In this document: piece after piece, positions 14,797 through 22,339 of the stretch | Layout of the letters: every line of letters starts with the position of its first letter | Position numbering within the stretch: the stretch's first letter is position 1 | Origin: JBFELO01 sp041552055 | GTDB taxonomy: Bacteria > Acidobacteriota > Thermoanaerobaculia > Thermoanaerobaculales > Sulfomarinibacteraceae | NCBI GenBank assembly: GCA_041552055.1 | Contig: JBFELO010000068.1 | Span: 1-25,615, forward strand | Length of the DNA stretch: 25,615 nt | Direction of reading: 5' to 3' | The notes under the pieces: generated by a model | Told to the model about the DNA's origin: nothing | Database searches by the model: none | The model's input: the letters and a program-made list of their open reading frames with translations, nothing else | Program-made: the position numbers and the translations under genes

Positions 14797-16830
14797 TCAG
14801 CTCCGAGCGACCTTCGCTGGGGCGGTCCCCCTCACGCCCCGCACCGCTCTCGAGCGATAGCGGCCGACGTACGCGCGAAACGGCTCGGTGACCGGCCGCG
14901 GTACGGGGAGGTACGCGAGCTTGCCGGGGCCCTCCTGGGTCGCTTCGAACAACCATGCCGACGCCTGGTTGACGTTGACGCGGGCGAGGTCACGCCGTCC
15001 CAGGACGTCCGCGAGGTAGAGGGGCAGCAGCGTTCGTGCGTCCGCCTCGTCGAGGCTGACCGACCAGGGTCTCGGCCTGCTCCCGAGAGGGAACCGGCCA
15101 CCGGTCGGTTGTGGCGGGTGGCGCAGAGTGTGGTGGAGGAGCCCGCGGAAGGCGAGCTTCATCAGTCGCGGGTTGATGCAGCGGATTGCCGGTACCGCGA
15201 TGGCGTGCCGCTCCATCGGCGTATCCTTCCCGATCTGGTCGAGGGTCCCATCGATCCCGTCCTTGTAGTGCCTCAGGTCGGTGATCAGCTGACCGTCCGC
15301 GGTTCGGATGCGCAGCGGGAAGTACCAGAATGGAACCAGGTCGGTGTCACCCGGTGATGTCGACTTCTCGTGGAGGTACTCCACCTCGCGCTTGCGGTGG
15401 GCGGCGACCTCGCAGACGCGGTGACAGTTGACGCAGAAATGGAGCACGGCGTCGGTGTCGAAACGGTACTCGTGGCCGCAGGTGGGGCACTCCATCGGGA
15501 CGAATCGAAGACCGCTGCCGGGTACGCGGGCGATCTCGGGCAACTCCTGGAGCGACTCGGGGTCGAGGCACGGAGCGGGGCCTGCCACCGATCCGGCCGC
15601 GCCGTCCACCAGCAGGGATTCGGAGATGCCGGGGGTGCGGGCCTCCGCGATCCACCAGGGGCGCCACACCACCGCCGTGACCTCGCGGGTGAACTTCGAA
15701 CCGAGACGGATCACGTCGAGGTCGCGGACCAGACGCTTGCGATCGAGGTCGCCGAAGGCATCAACCAACGCCGACTCGTCGAGGTCGAGCGGCAGGGACT
15801 TGACGTCAAAGTCACACTGCGCGGCGGGCACGAGCGCGCGCAGGTAGCTCAGCTTGCCCATCGGAGGGAGCTCCACCGCCTCGGTTGCGAGCACAGCCGC
15901 CTCGACGATGCCGATGGCGAACCGGAGGTGCTTCTCCTGATCCCTCGGTGATCGGCCGTACGCCGCCTGGTAGAGACTTCCCATGCCGTGCCGGTACGGC
16001 GAGAGGAAGTGCTGCGCGTCGCCGATCTCGAGGGTGGAGGCCAACCGCGAGCGGTACAGGTCGGCTTTTCTCGATACCGCGCGTTCGGCGGCGGCGATGG
16101 TGGCGCTCGCCTCGGGTCGGGACACGAGAGACCCGTTCGAGGCGGCTTCGGTCGCGTTGGCCTCGAGCGGTGCCACCGAGGTCCGGTACAGCTTGAGGTA
16201 ATGCTGATAACGGTAGTGTTCGAGGATCGCCTCACGAAGCGCCGCCCGGTCGCGGATCTTCTCCGGGATGGTGACATACAGGGTGTCGTCGTGCCCCACC
16301 ACGAGGTGGTCGGAGCCGCAGAAGTCGCAGCGAACCATGTGGGCGAGCACCGGCACGTCGAGCTTCGCGCCGCACTCGGTACATGCGACCTGAACCGCGT
16401 AGCCCTCCTCGTCGCTCGGGTCGACTGGTCCTCCTCCGGCGGTAAGATCTTTCGTGGCGGTGGACGGCCGCGCTCCGCCAGCGCTGATCGTTGTCGTCGA
16501 GGACCTTTGCCTGGAGCCGGACGCGGCCAACACGATCGGGTTGAGCGGCGTGTAGGCGGAGGCCCACAGGGCCCCGACCACCATGATCGGTGCCAGGAAA
16601 CCGATGTTCGCCGGGCCTCCCGTGATCAGCAGGCTGGCCTGCGCGAACATGACGCCAAGCACGACCTCGAGGATCGGGCGCCCTGCGGCAGCCAGACCGC
16701 TGCCCGGCATCACGGCGTTGAGGCCGATGGTGACGAGCGGATCCGCGTCACGGCCTCGGAACCCGAGCCCGGCCAGGGACGCCGCGGCCGGCGGGAGCAG
16801 CACCGACAACAAGATCCATCCCGTGCTCAC
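14797..16830 (-). CDS. Membrane-anchored protein with two zinc ribbons, unknown function
   Basis: This is a 677-residue protein of no family I recognise. Residues about 5-100 contain two or three hydrophobic segments (WILLSVLLPPAAASLAGL; ILEVVLGVMFAQASLLI; FLAPIMVVGALWASAY), then a Ser/Thr-rich linker. A first zinc ribbon follows at C150-x2-C153 ... C168-x2-C171. A largely helical, Ala-rich middle region comes next. A second zinc ribbon lies at C448-x2-C451 ... C466-x2-C469 (CPTCGHEY ... CVNCH). The C-terminal 200 residues hold several tryptophans and a basic tail. Start is GTG 16830, overlapping the stop of the upstream gene by four bases (GTGA), so the two are coupled. It is probably an inner-membrane protein with a cytoplasmic zinc-binding part. 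Confidence 0.82.
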   Translation of the reverse strand: MSTGWILLSVLLPPAAASLAGLGFRGRDADPLVTIGLNAVMPGSGLAAAGRPILEVVLGVMFAQASLLITGGPANIGFLAPIMVVGALWASAYTPLNPIVLAASGSRQRSSTTTISAGGARPSTATKDLTAGGGPVDPSDEEGYAVQVACTECGAKLDVPVLAHMVRCDFCGSDHLVVGHDDTLYVTIPEKIRDRAALREAILEHYRYQHYLKLYRTSVAPLEANATEAASNGSLVSRPEASATIAAAERAVSRKADLYRSRLASTLEIGDAQHFLSPYRHGMGSLYQAAYGRSPRDQEKHLRFAIGIVEAAVLATEAVELPPMGKLSYLRALVPAAQCDFDVKSLPLDLDESALVDAFGDLDRKRLVRDLDVIRLGSKFTREVTAVVWRPWWIAEARTPGISESLLVDGAAGSVAGPAPCLDPESLQELPEIARVPGSGLRFVPMECPTCGHEYRFDTDAVLHFCVNCHRVCEVAAHRKREVEYLHEKSTSPGDTDLVPFWYFPLRIRTADGQLITDLRHYKDGIDGTLDQIGKDTPMERHAIAVPAIRCINPRLMKLAFRGLLHHTLRHPPQPTGGRFPLGSRPRPWSVSLDEADARTLLPLYLADVLGRRDLARVNVNQASAWLFEATQEGPGKLAYLPVPRPVTEPFRAYVGRYRSRAVRGVRGTAPAKVARS

Positions 16831-17102
16831 ACCACCTCCGTCGTCGACACGGTACCGCGTGCGAGATGCTTGAGCAGGGGCACGATCATCTGGGTGTCGT
16901 CGATGTTGAGTGTCGGATCAGCCAGCGCGCCTTCGAGCAACAGAGACAGTGCGCGAGTCGACGCGTCACCGGAGGACTCACTCGACAGTACGGCCCGGCA
17001 GGCGTCGAATTCCGTGCCGTGAGGAATGCCGCCTTCGACCAGGCGTTGTACGAGGCGGCGGTACGCCTCGACGGTCGTGGTCGGCGGGTATTCGGCGTGC
17101 AT
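16827..17102 (-). CDS. Small protein of unknown function, coupled to the zinc-ribbon protein
   Basis: This 91-residue, mostly helical soluble protein starts MHAEYPPTTTVEAYRRLVQRLVEGG and contains no recognised domain. ATG 17102 is chosen because the protein-like sequence begins there; the frame upstream overlaps the divergent SDR gene. A weak GGGA lies before the start. Its stop overlaps the GTG start of the membrane zinc-ribbon protein, so the two products probably act together, perhaps as a cytoplasmic partner. It is divergent from the SDR gene with only 52 bases between the starts, so the promoters share that gap. Confidence 0.65.
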   Translation of the reverse strand: MHAEYPPTTTVEAYRRLVQRLVEGGIPHGTEFDACRAVLSSESSGDASTRALSLLLEGALADPTLNIDDTQMIVPLLKHLARGTVSTTEVV

Positions 17103-17154
17103 GGTCCCAATTCCATGATATCCCCTCTGAGGCAAGTGCAAAGGAGCCAGTGCG

Positions 17155-17895
17155 ATGAGTGAGATGAGCGGCAAGCGTGTGGTGGTGACCGGCGGCTCGA
17201 GCGGTATCGGTCTGAAGACCGCGCGACAACTGGTCGAGGCGGGTGCCGAGGTGTGTCTCGTCGCGCGGCGAGAGGAGGCCCTGGCACGCGCAGTGGCGGA
17301 CATCGGTGGGTCGGCCTGGTCGCATGCGTGCGACGTGTCTGACGAATCAGGGGTCGCCGGCCTGAAGGACGCACTTGCGGTTCGCTGGGATGCGCTCGAG
17401 GGTCTCGTGAACAGCGCCGGGATCGCTCCGATGGCAACGCTCGAGGACACGGATCCGGAGACCTGGGACGCTGCATTCTCGGTCAACGTGCGGGGCCCCT
17501 ACCTGCTGTGCCGGTCGCTGCTCGATCTGCTCGCTACGGGTGCGTCGCCGGCGGTGGTCAACGTCTCGTCGACTCTGGCCGAGCGGGCGATTCCCGGGAT
17601 GGCGGCCTACAACTCCTCCAAGGCCGCGCTGAATCAACTCACGAGGTCGATCGCGCTGGAGTGGGCCCCGGCGATTCGCGTGAACGCGGTGATGCCGGCG
17701 GTGGTGGACACACCGATCCAGTCGAGCCGCGGAATCACCCCGGACCAGGTCAGAGACATGGGCCGGATGCATCCGCTGGGCCGAGTCGGCCGGCCAGGCG
17801 ACGTCGCCGATCTGATTGTCTTCCTGCTTTCGGAACGGGCATCCTGGATGACCGGGGCGGTAGTTCCCATCGACGGCGGGATGATGGCGGGGTAG
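17155..17895 (+). CDS. SDR-family NAD(P)-dependent oxidoreductase, FabG-like
   Basis: This is a classical short-chain dehydrogenase of 246 residues. The cofactor loop TGGSSGIG is at 12-19, NSAG at 86-89, catalytic N111, S138/S139, Y152 and K156 (YNSSK), and the C-terminal PIDGG is at 238-242. It interconverts a hydroxyl and a ketone using NAD(P). Close homologues are annotated as 3-oxoacyl-ACP reductase or glucose/ribitol dehydrogenase-like enzymes, and the substrate cannot be read from sequence. R38-R39 after the second beta strand hints at NADPH. ATG 17155 has AAGGAG eight bases upstream; an ATG three codons later is possible. The gene stands alone between a divergent and a convergent unit. 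Confidence 0.93.
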   Translation: MSEMSGKRVVVTGGSSGIGLKTARQLVEAGAEVCLVARREEALARAVADIGGSAWSHACDVSDESGVAGLKDALAVRWDALEGLVNSAGIAPMATLEDTDPETWDAAFSVNVRGPYLLCRSLLDLLATGASPAVVNVSSTLAERAIPGMAAYNSSKAALNQLTRSIALEWAPAIRVNAVMPAVVDTPIQSSRGITPDQVRDMGRMHPLGRVGRPGDVADLIVFLLSERASWMTGAVVPIDGGMMAG

Positions 17896-17897
17896 GG

Positions 17898-17958
17898 CCG
17901 CCCGCCCACCCGGCCAGATACAAGATGCGAGATGCAAGATCCGCCCGCCCACCCGGCC
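17898..17958. repeat. 18-bp GC-rich direct repeat with ATGC(A/G)AGAT spacer
   Basis: CCGCCCGCCCACCCGGCC occurs twice exactly (17898-17915 and 17941-17958), 43 bases apart. Between them lies a short internally repetitive spacer (AGATACAAGATGCGAGATGC and following bases). It is located between the convergent SDR and tsaE genes. Confidence 0.85.
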
Positions 17959-18000
17959 CCAGGTTGGGGTGCGGATGATGACGGCGACGACGACGCCGGT

Positions 18001-18468
18001 CTAGTCGCAGCCCGGGGGCACGATCACGACCTCTCTCTCGTCGCCCTCCGGCCCCAGACTGATCCGCACCCGCCACAGCCTTGCATCCGCGGGGATCCAC
18101 CTGGCGAGGGCGGCCTTCGGCCACTCGATCGCGGTCACCGCCTCGGAATCGGACAGGACGTCCTCGATTCCGAGCTCTCGAAGGTCGGCTGTCCGCTCGG
18201 CCAGTCGGTAGAGGTCCACGTGATGGAGTCGCGCGAGGCCGTGCGCCGCGCAATCGTACGACTGGATGATGACGAACGAGGGGGAGCTGACCTGGTCGGG
18301 ATCGCCGTCGAGGCCGTCGGTCAGCCCACGAATCAGGGTGGTCTTGCCGACGCCGAGCTCGCCCTCCAGCATCACCACATCGCCGGCCGCGACCCGTGAC
18401 CCGAGCCGACCTCCGAGCGCCTCGGTGTCCGCCGCCGAGCGCGACACGTGGCGCTCCGATTCGGTCAC
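18001..18468 (-). CDS. tsaE: tRNA threonylcarbamoyladenosine biosynthesis ATPase TsaE
   Basis: TsaE is the ATPase that, with TsaB and TsaD, makes the t6A37 modification of ANN-decoding tRNAs. The 155-residue product has the Walker A motif GELGVGKTT at 36-44, the family motif HVDLYRL at 83-89 and EWP at 115-117, all diagnostic. Start is GTG 18468, which overlaps the nnrD stop as GTGA; a longer open frame to 18582 would lie inside nnrD and is not conserved-looking. The nnrD-tsaE order is widespread in bacteria. It converges on the SDR gene. TsaB and TsaD are not in the window. Confidence 0.96.
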   Translation of the reverse strand: MTESERHVSRSAADTEALGGRLGSRVAAGDVVMLEGELGVGKTTLIRGLTDGLDGDPDQVSSPSFVIIQSYDCAAHGLARLHHVDLYRLAERTADLRELGIEDVLSDSEAVTAIEWPKAALARWIPADARLWRVRISLGPEGDEREVVIVPPGCD

Positions 18469-20006
18469 TGTTCTTCCAGCTCCTGCCAGGCGGCCGCGAG
18501 GAGGTGCGACTGGTATCCGGCGGGGGTAGCGGCGGGGAAGTCCTCGCCGCCCAGTTCGCCGGCGCGACCGTGCAGCCAGCACCCGATGAGCGCCGCTCGA
18601 ACCGGCTCGATGCGCTGCGCCAGGAGGCCGGAGATGGCACCGGTGAGCACATCACCTGAGCCGCCCGAGGCGAGGTGGGCGTCGCCGGTAGGGTTGATCC
18701 ACGCCTGTCCGTCCGGCGCCGCCACGATCGTACGGAACCCCTTGGCGATCACGACCGATTCCGACCGCCCGGCCGCCTCGCGTGCCGCTCCCAGACGATC
18801 CGCGACCACCGCCGCCGTGTCGGATCCCAGCAGCCGGGCCAGCTCGCCGGGGTGCGGCGTGAGGATCGGAGCAACCGTGCGGCCGGCAAGTCGCTCCGGG
18901 CGTTCGGCGAGCAGGTTCACGGCGTCCGCGTCGAGCAGCAGGGGCCCGGCCCAGTTGTCGATCGTCCACTCGAGTGTGGCCCGGGCGCCGTCTCCGGTGC
19001 CCATGCCCGGACCGGTGGCGATTGCCGTGATCCGATCCAGCATCGGAGCGAGTCCGTCCGGCGCCGCGATCGCGCCGTAGGAGTCGACCGCGAGCGGATG
19101 GCTCATCGCTTCCTGGCAGAGCGCGTCCACGACGGGAACCACCGGTTCTGGCACCGCCATCGTGACCAGGCCGCTGCCGACGACGACCGCCGAGTTGGCG
19201 GCCATGGCCACCGCGCCGCCGCGGCCGACCGCTCCTGCCACGAGCAGCAGGTGGCCGAAGTGGCCCTTGTGGGCGTCGGGGGCCCGATCGGGCAGCATCA
19301 ACGCGATGTCGTCTGCCTCGACCCATCGCAGGTCACAGTCGGCCTCGAGGGCCGCCGGCGGGATTCCGATCTCGACAATCGCCACGTCGCCGCACTGGAG
19401 GCACGCGGGGGGCAGGGCGTGGCACCTCTTGAGGGCCGCGAAGGTCACGGTGAGATCGGCGGGGAGCACCGGCCCGGGCAGCTCGGACGACGATCCGTTG
19501 AGACCCGTGGGCACGTCCACCGCGACAACCGGGACCCCGGCCGACTCGACGCGCTCGACCACGGCGGCGAGCCTGCCCCCCAGGGGTCGGTCGATCCCGG
19601 TGCCGAGCAAGGCGTCGACGATGACGTCAGGGCGGCTCGGCGCCAGTGCGGCCTCCAACGAGGAGAGGTCGTCGTCGGGCACGAGGACGGGATCGACGCC
19701 GAAGGCCACGGCGAGGCGGTAGTTGGTCGCGGCATCCGGGCTGAGTCGGTCCTCGTCACCGAACAGGAGCACCTGGACGTCGTGGCCGCCGTTCGCGAGG
19801 TGGCGCGCGGCCGCGAGGCCGTCTCCCCCGTTGTTGCCCGGACCGCACAGTATCAGCACCCGCCGAGCGTCCGAGAATGCCTGTCTGAGGGCATCGACGA
19901 CGCCGGTGGCGGCGTTCTCCATGAGCACGATTCCGGGCACACCGAGATCCTCGATAGTGTGCCGATCAGCCTCTCGCATGGTCCGGTTGTCGAGAACTGG
20001 CAGCAT
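18465..20006 (-). CDS. nnrD: Bifunctional NAD(P)HX epimerase/dehydratase
   Basis: This metabolite-repair enzyme restores hydrated NADH/NADPH. It has 513 residues. The N-terminal YjeF_N epimerase domain (about 1-225) has GPGNNGGDG at 55-63 and DVPTGLNG at 164-171. The C-terminal ribokinase-like ADP/ATP-dependent dehydratase domain (about 235-513) has KGHFGHLLLVAG at 247-258, TGPGMG at 331-336, LTPHPGE at 382-388 and the phosphate-binding GGSGD at 448-452. ATG 20006 is preceded by AGGAGG at good spacing. It is first in an operon with tsaE (four-base overlap). Fused proteins of this kind are often called NnrD or YjeF. Confidence 0.96.
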   Translation of the reverse strand: MLPVLDNRTMREADRHTIEDLGVPGIVLMENAATGVVDALRQAFSDARRVLILCGPGNNGGDGLAAARHLANGGHDVQVLLFGDEDRLSPDAATNYRLAVAFGVDPVLVPDDDLSSLEAALAPSRPDVIVDALLGTGIDRPLGGRLAAVVERVESAGVPVVAVDVPTGLNGSSSELPGPVLPADLTVTFAALKRCHALPPACLQCGDVAIVEIGIPPAALEADCDLRWVEADDIALMLPDRAPDAHKGHFGHLLLVAGAVGRGGAVAMAANSAVVVGSGLVTMAVPEPVVPVVDALCQEAMSHPLAVDSYGAIAAPDGLAPMLDRITAIATGPGMGTGDGARATLEWTIDNWAGPLLLDADAVNLLAERPERLAGRTVAPILTPHPGELARLLGSDTAAVVADRLGAAREAAGRSESVVIAKGFRTIVAAPDGQAWINPTGDAHLASGGSGDVLTGAISGLLAQRIEPVRAALIGCWLHGRAGELGGEDFPAATPAGYQSHLLAAAWQELEEQ

Positions 20007-20317
20007 GTCCGCCTCCTGCTGAGACGGATTGTACCCGCACGGCCGGCTCGGTCCACAAAAACAACTGTGGCAGAGGGATTTGCGTTGAGTCCGTGTTCAC
20101 CGCACGGGTGAAGTGGCCGCAGGGAGAACACGATGCCGAGGTCGAAGAGGATTCCACAGGGCCGGCACCGCGCGAGCCGCGCACACGCGACGGTCATCGG
20201 CCTTCGGTGGCGGCAGATGTCTCAAAACCGCCGGGCCGGGGAACTGTTCATTGGTTGGTCGGAAGTTGCGTCCTACGGTACACTTAATGTGGGCGCCGAG
20301 ACGCGGGAGGCTACCGC
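20007..20317. other. Divergent intergenic region between nnrD and pilT
   Basis: This stretch of 311 bases separates two divergent genes and must hold both promoters. For pilT, TACACT at 20279-20284 is a candidate -10 with only a poor -35 (TTGGTC at 20255-20260, 18-base spacer). Short + strand frames here have no family features. Nothing else is recognisable. Confidence 0.4.
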
Positions 20318-21499
20318 ATGCATATCAATGACATCCTGAAGGTCGCCGTCGAACGCAAGGCGTCGGACGTGCATCTCAAGGTCGGTGCGCATCCGGTTCT
20401 CCGGATCGACGGTCGGCTCCACGTCATGACCGAGTTCAAGCGGATGATGCAGGAGGACACCATCGCGATGGCGTTCTCCATGATGTCGTCGCGCCAGAAA
20501 GAGCGATTCAAACAGAATCTGGAGATCGACATCGCGTACTCGGTCCCCGGGCTCGGTCGCTTTCGCTGCAACATCTTCCAGCAGCGGGGCTCGGTGGGGC
20601 TCGTGTTGCGCTTGATCCCGGCCCGTATCCAGACCTTCAAGGAGTTGATGCTGCCGCCGGTGCTGGAGAAGATCTGCGAGGAGCAGCGCGGTCTCGTGCT
20701 GGTCACCGGCACCACCGGATCGGGTAAGTCGACCACGCTGGCTTCGATGATCGATTACGTCAATGCCCGTCGGATCGAGCACGTGATGACCATCGAGGAC
20801 CCGATCGAGTTTCTCCACCGCGACAAGAAGTCGATCATCAATCAGCGCGAGATCGACGTCGACACGAAGCAGTTCTCGCTCGCACTGCGATCTGCCCTGC
20901 GGCAGGACCCGGACGTGATTCTGGTCGGTGAGATGCGCGACTACGAGACCATTGAAACCGCCCTGCTCGCCGCCGAGACCGGTCACCTGGTGCTGTCGAC
21001 GTTGCATACCCTCGACGCCACGGAGACCATCAACCGCATCATCTCGGTGTTCCCGCCGCACCAACAGAAGCAGATCAGGATCCAGCTCGCCGCAGTGCTC
21101 AAGGCGATCATCTCCATGCGCCTCCTACCCCGAGCCGACGGTCTCGGACGGGTGCCGGCGGTCGAGGTGCTGATCTCGACCGCGTACATCAAGGACTGCG
21201 TCGAGAACAAAGAGAAGACCAAGCTCATCCGAGACGCCATCAACCAGGGCACCAGTCAGTACGGGATGCAGACCTTCGACCAGTCGCTGTACCTGCTGTA
21301 CAAGAACGGGCTGATCACTCTGGAGGAGGCGTTGCGTCGAGCCACCAATCCGGACGAGTTCCGGCTCAAGATCCAGGGCATCCAGTCCACGTCGGACATC
21401 TCACGCGAGGAGATGGAGGGCATGCTCGAGCTGCCCGGCGAGTCACCCATGGATCCGTTCGCCGAAGAGTCACCCTTCGAGTTCGGCCAGGCAGACTAG
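20318..21499 (+). CDS. pilT: Type IV pilus retraction ATPase PilT
   Basis: This is a hexameric cytoplasmic ATPase that depolymerises type IV pili and drives twitching. The 393-residue product has the PilT N-terminal PAS-like domain (DILKVAVERKASDVHLKVG), Walker A GTTGSGKST at 131-139, an Asp box around TIEDPIEF at 158-165, Walker B ILVGEMRD at 201-208 and a His box TGHLVLSTLHT at 221-231. The C-terminal segment MQTFDQSLYLLYKNGLITLEEAL is typical of PilT. The tail of about 30 residues after the usual end is acidic. ATG 20318 has GGGAGG seven bases upstream. No other pilus genes lie in the window, which is common for pilT. PilU is a less likely alternative. Confidence 0.95.
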   Translation: MHINDILKVAVERKASDVHLKVGAHPVLRIDGRLHVMTEFKRMMQEDTIAMAFSMMSSRQKERFKQNLEIDIAYSVPGLGRFRCNIFQQRGSVGLVLRLIPARIQTFKELMLPPVLEKICEEQRGLVLVTGTTGSGKSTTLASMIDYVNARRIEHVMTIEDPIEFLHRDKKSIINQREIDVDTKQFSLALRSALRQDPDVILVGEMRDYETIETALLAAETGHLVLSTLHTLDATETINRIISVFPPHQQKQIRIQLAAVLKAIISMRLLPRADGLGRVPAVEVLISTAYIKDCVENKEKTKLIRDAINQGTSQYGMQTFDQSLYLLYKNGLITLEEALRRATNPDEFRLKIQGIQSTSDISREEMEGMLELPGESPMDPFAEESPFEFGQAD

Positions 21500-21535
21500 G
21501 CGGCACCCTGTCCTGCACACGCGCGTCGGGTATGG

Positions 21536-21609
21536 ACCCGTATCAGTCTCCGTGCCCGGGATACAGCGCCAGCGTCAGCGTCAGCGACAGCGCTCAGGGT
21601 CAGCGACGG
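21536..21609 (-). repeat. Intergenic composite repeat, copy 4 (inverted)
   Basis: Read on the - strand, this carries a run of GCTGACCCTGAGCGCTGTCGC-type units and then degenerate GTATCC/GGAGAC/TGATAC hexamers. These are the same two modules as copies 1 and 5 in the opposite orientation. It lies just after pilT. Confidence 0.65.
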
Positions 21610-21612
21610 CGG

Positions 21613-21764
21613 CATGATCACCTCCGGGTCGTTCTTTGCGGGGAATAGCCGATGGGCATTCGATGTCAAGGGCAAGCCGGACTTCTGGTCCGGTGCTTCG
21701 CACCCTTGACATCGAATGCCGCACCAGCTCGAGGGAGGGCATGAACAACCCGGAGGTGATCATG
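21613..21764 (+). repeat. Nested inverted repeats enclosing the start of the four-helix-bundle gene
   Basis: The outer arms are 21613-21634 and 21743-21764: 22 bases with one mismatch, core CATGATCACCTCCGGGT. The right arm contains the ribosome site GGAGGTGATC and the ATG of the downstream gene. The left arm contains its exact complement, the same as the anti-Shine-Dalgarno end of 16S rRNA. The inner arms are 21655-21672 and 21703-21720, a perfect 18 bp (right arm CCCTTGACATCGAATGCC). Inside them is a further 6-bp stem, CCGGAC/GTCCGG. If transcribed, the whole would fold into a long two-part hairpin hiding the ribosome site. Confidence 0.85.
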
Positions 21765-22115
21765 TCCAGTGTCCCGGCCCGCACCGACCTCATCGCCCAC
21801 GTGAAGGCCCTCGAGGCGGCGTCCATCGCCATCAACCTCGTGATGAGGATCCCAGCCCCTTTGAAACCCATTGCTGATCAGGTGATCCGGTCGGCAAGCT
21901 CGGTCCCGGCCAACCTGGCTGAAGGGCACGGGCGGTCAGGTAGAGACCGGATGCATTTCTGGCGGATCGCCTACGCCTCGGCCAAGGAGGCCGACAGCCA
22001 CCTGAGGCTCCTCGCTTCAGCCGGCGCGATCAATGCGACAAGGGTTGGCCATGCACTTGAGGCCTTCGATCAGGTTCGCGCCATGACGTGGCGGCTGCTG
22101 CACCCGACGACTTGA
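21762..22115 (+). CDS. Four-helix-bundle protein (23S rRNA intervening-sequence protein family)
   Basis: This 117-residue helical protein shows the family signature DQVIRSASSVPANLAEGHGRSGRDRMHFWRIAYASAKEADSHLRLL at about 39-84, matching the IVS-encoded/S23-like four-helix-bundle family. Biochemical function is unknown; members occur inside 23S rRNA intervening sequences and as orphan genes, and form pentameric bundles in solved examples. ATG 21762 is preceded by GGAGGTGATC at ideal spacing, an exact match to the 16S tail. The frame is open further upstream (ATG 21636, ATG 21741), but those starts lie inside the inverted repeats. No rRNA is nearby. Initiation is likely to be controlled by the inverted repeat that includes the ribosome site. 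Confidence 0.85.
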   Translation: MSSVPARTDLIAHVKALEAASIAINLVMRIPAPLKPIADQVIRSASSVPANLAEGHGRSGRDRMHFWRIAYASAKEADSHLRLLASAGAINATRVGHALEAFDQVRAMTWRLLHPTT

Positions 22116-22164
22116 TCGAAGTGGCTCGCAACGGTCCGTCTGGCCGCTGTCGGCTGTCCCTGTC

Positions 22165-22261
22165 CCCTGCCCCTGAACGCTGTCCCTGAACGCTGTCGCT
22201 GTCGCTGACCCTGTCTGTGACGCTGTCTTTCGGATACGGAGACGAATACGGAGACGGAGAG
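22165..22261 (+). repeat. Intergenic composite repeat, copy 5
   Basis: A run of CTGAACGCTGTCCCTGAACGCTGTC-type units (22165-22230) is followed by GGATAC, GGAGAC, GAATAC, GGAGAC, GGAGAG (22232-22261). It has the same two-module order and orientation as copy 1. It fills most of the 224-base gap before recX. Confidence 0.8.
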
Positions 22262-22339
22262 GGGCGTTCCCCTCCCGGCCACGTCCATTGAAACGCCCCT
22301 GGGTGGCCGACCGGCTGCGCAAATGCGATACTGCGGACC

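Noticed and set aside
14307..14956. Open frames on both strands through the gene-free region, with acidic or serine runs
   Set aside because: They are low-complexity translations, have no ribosome sites, overlap the end of the zinc-ribbon gene and cross the inverted repeat.
18675..20111. Long + strand open frame (478 codons) opposite nnrD
   Set aside because: nnrD on the other strand has all its family motifs; the + strand translation is composition-driven.
20133..20339. A 68-codon + strand frame before pilT with a GGGAGA six bases upstream
   Set aside because: It runs into the pilT start, has no family features and lies where the divergent promoters must be. It is possible but unsupported.
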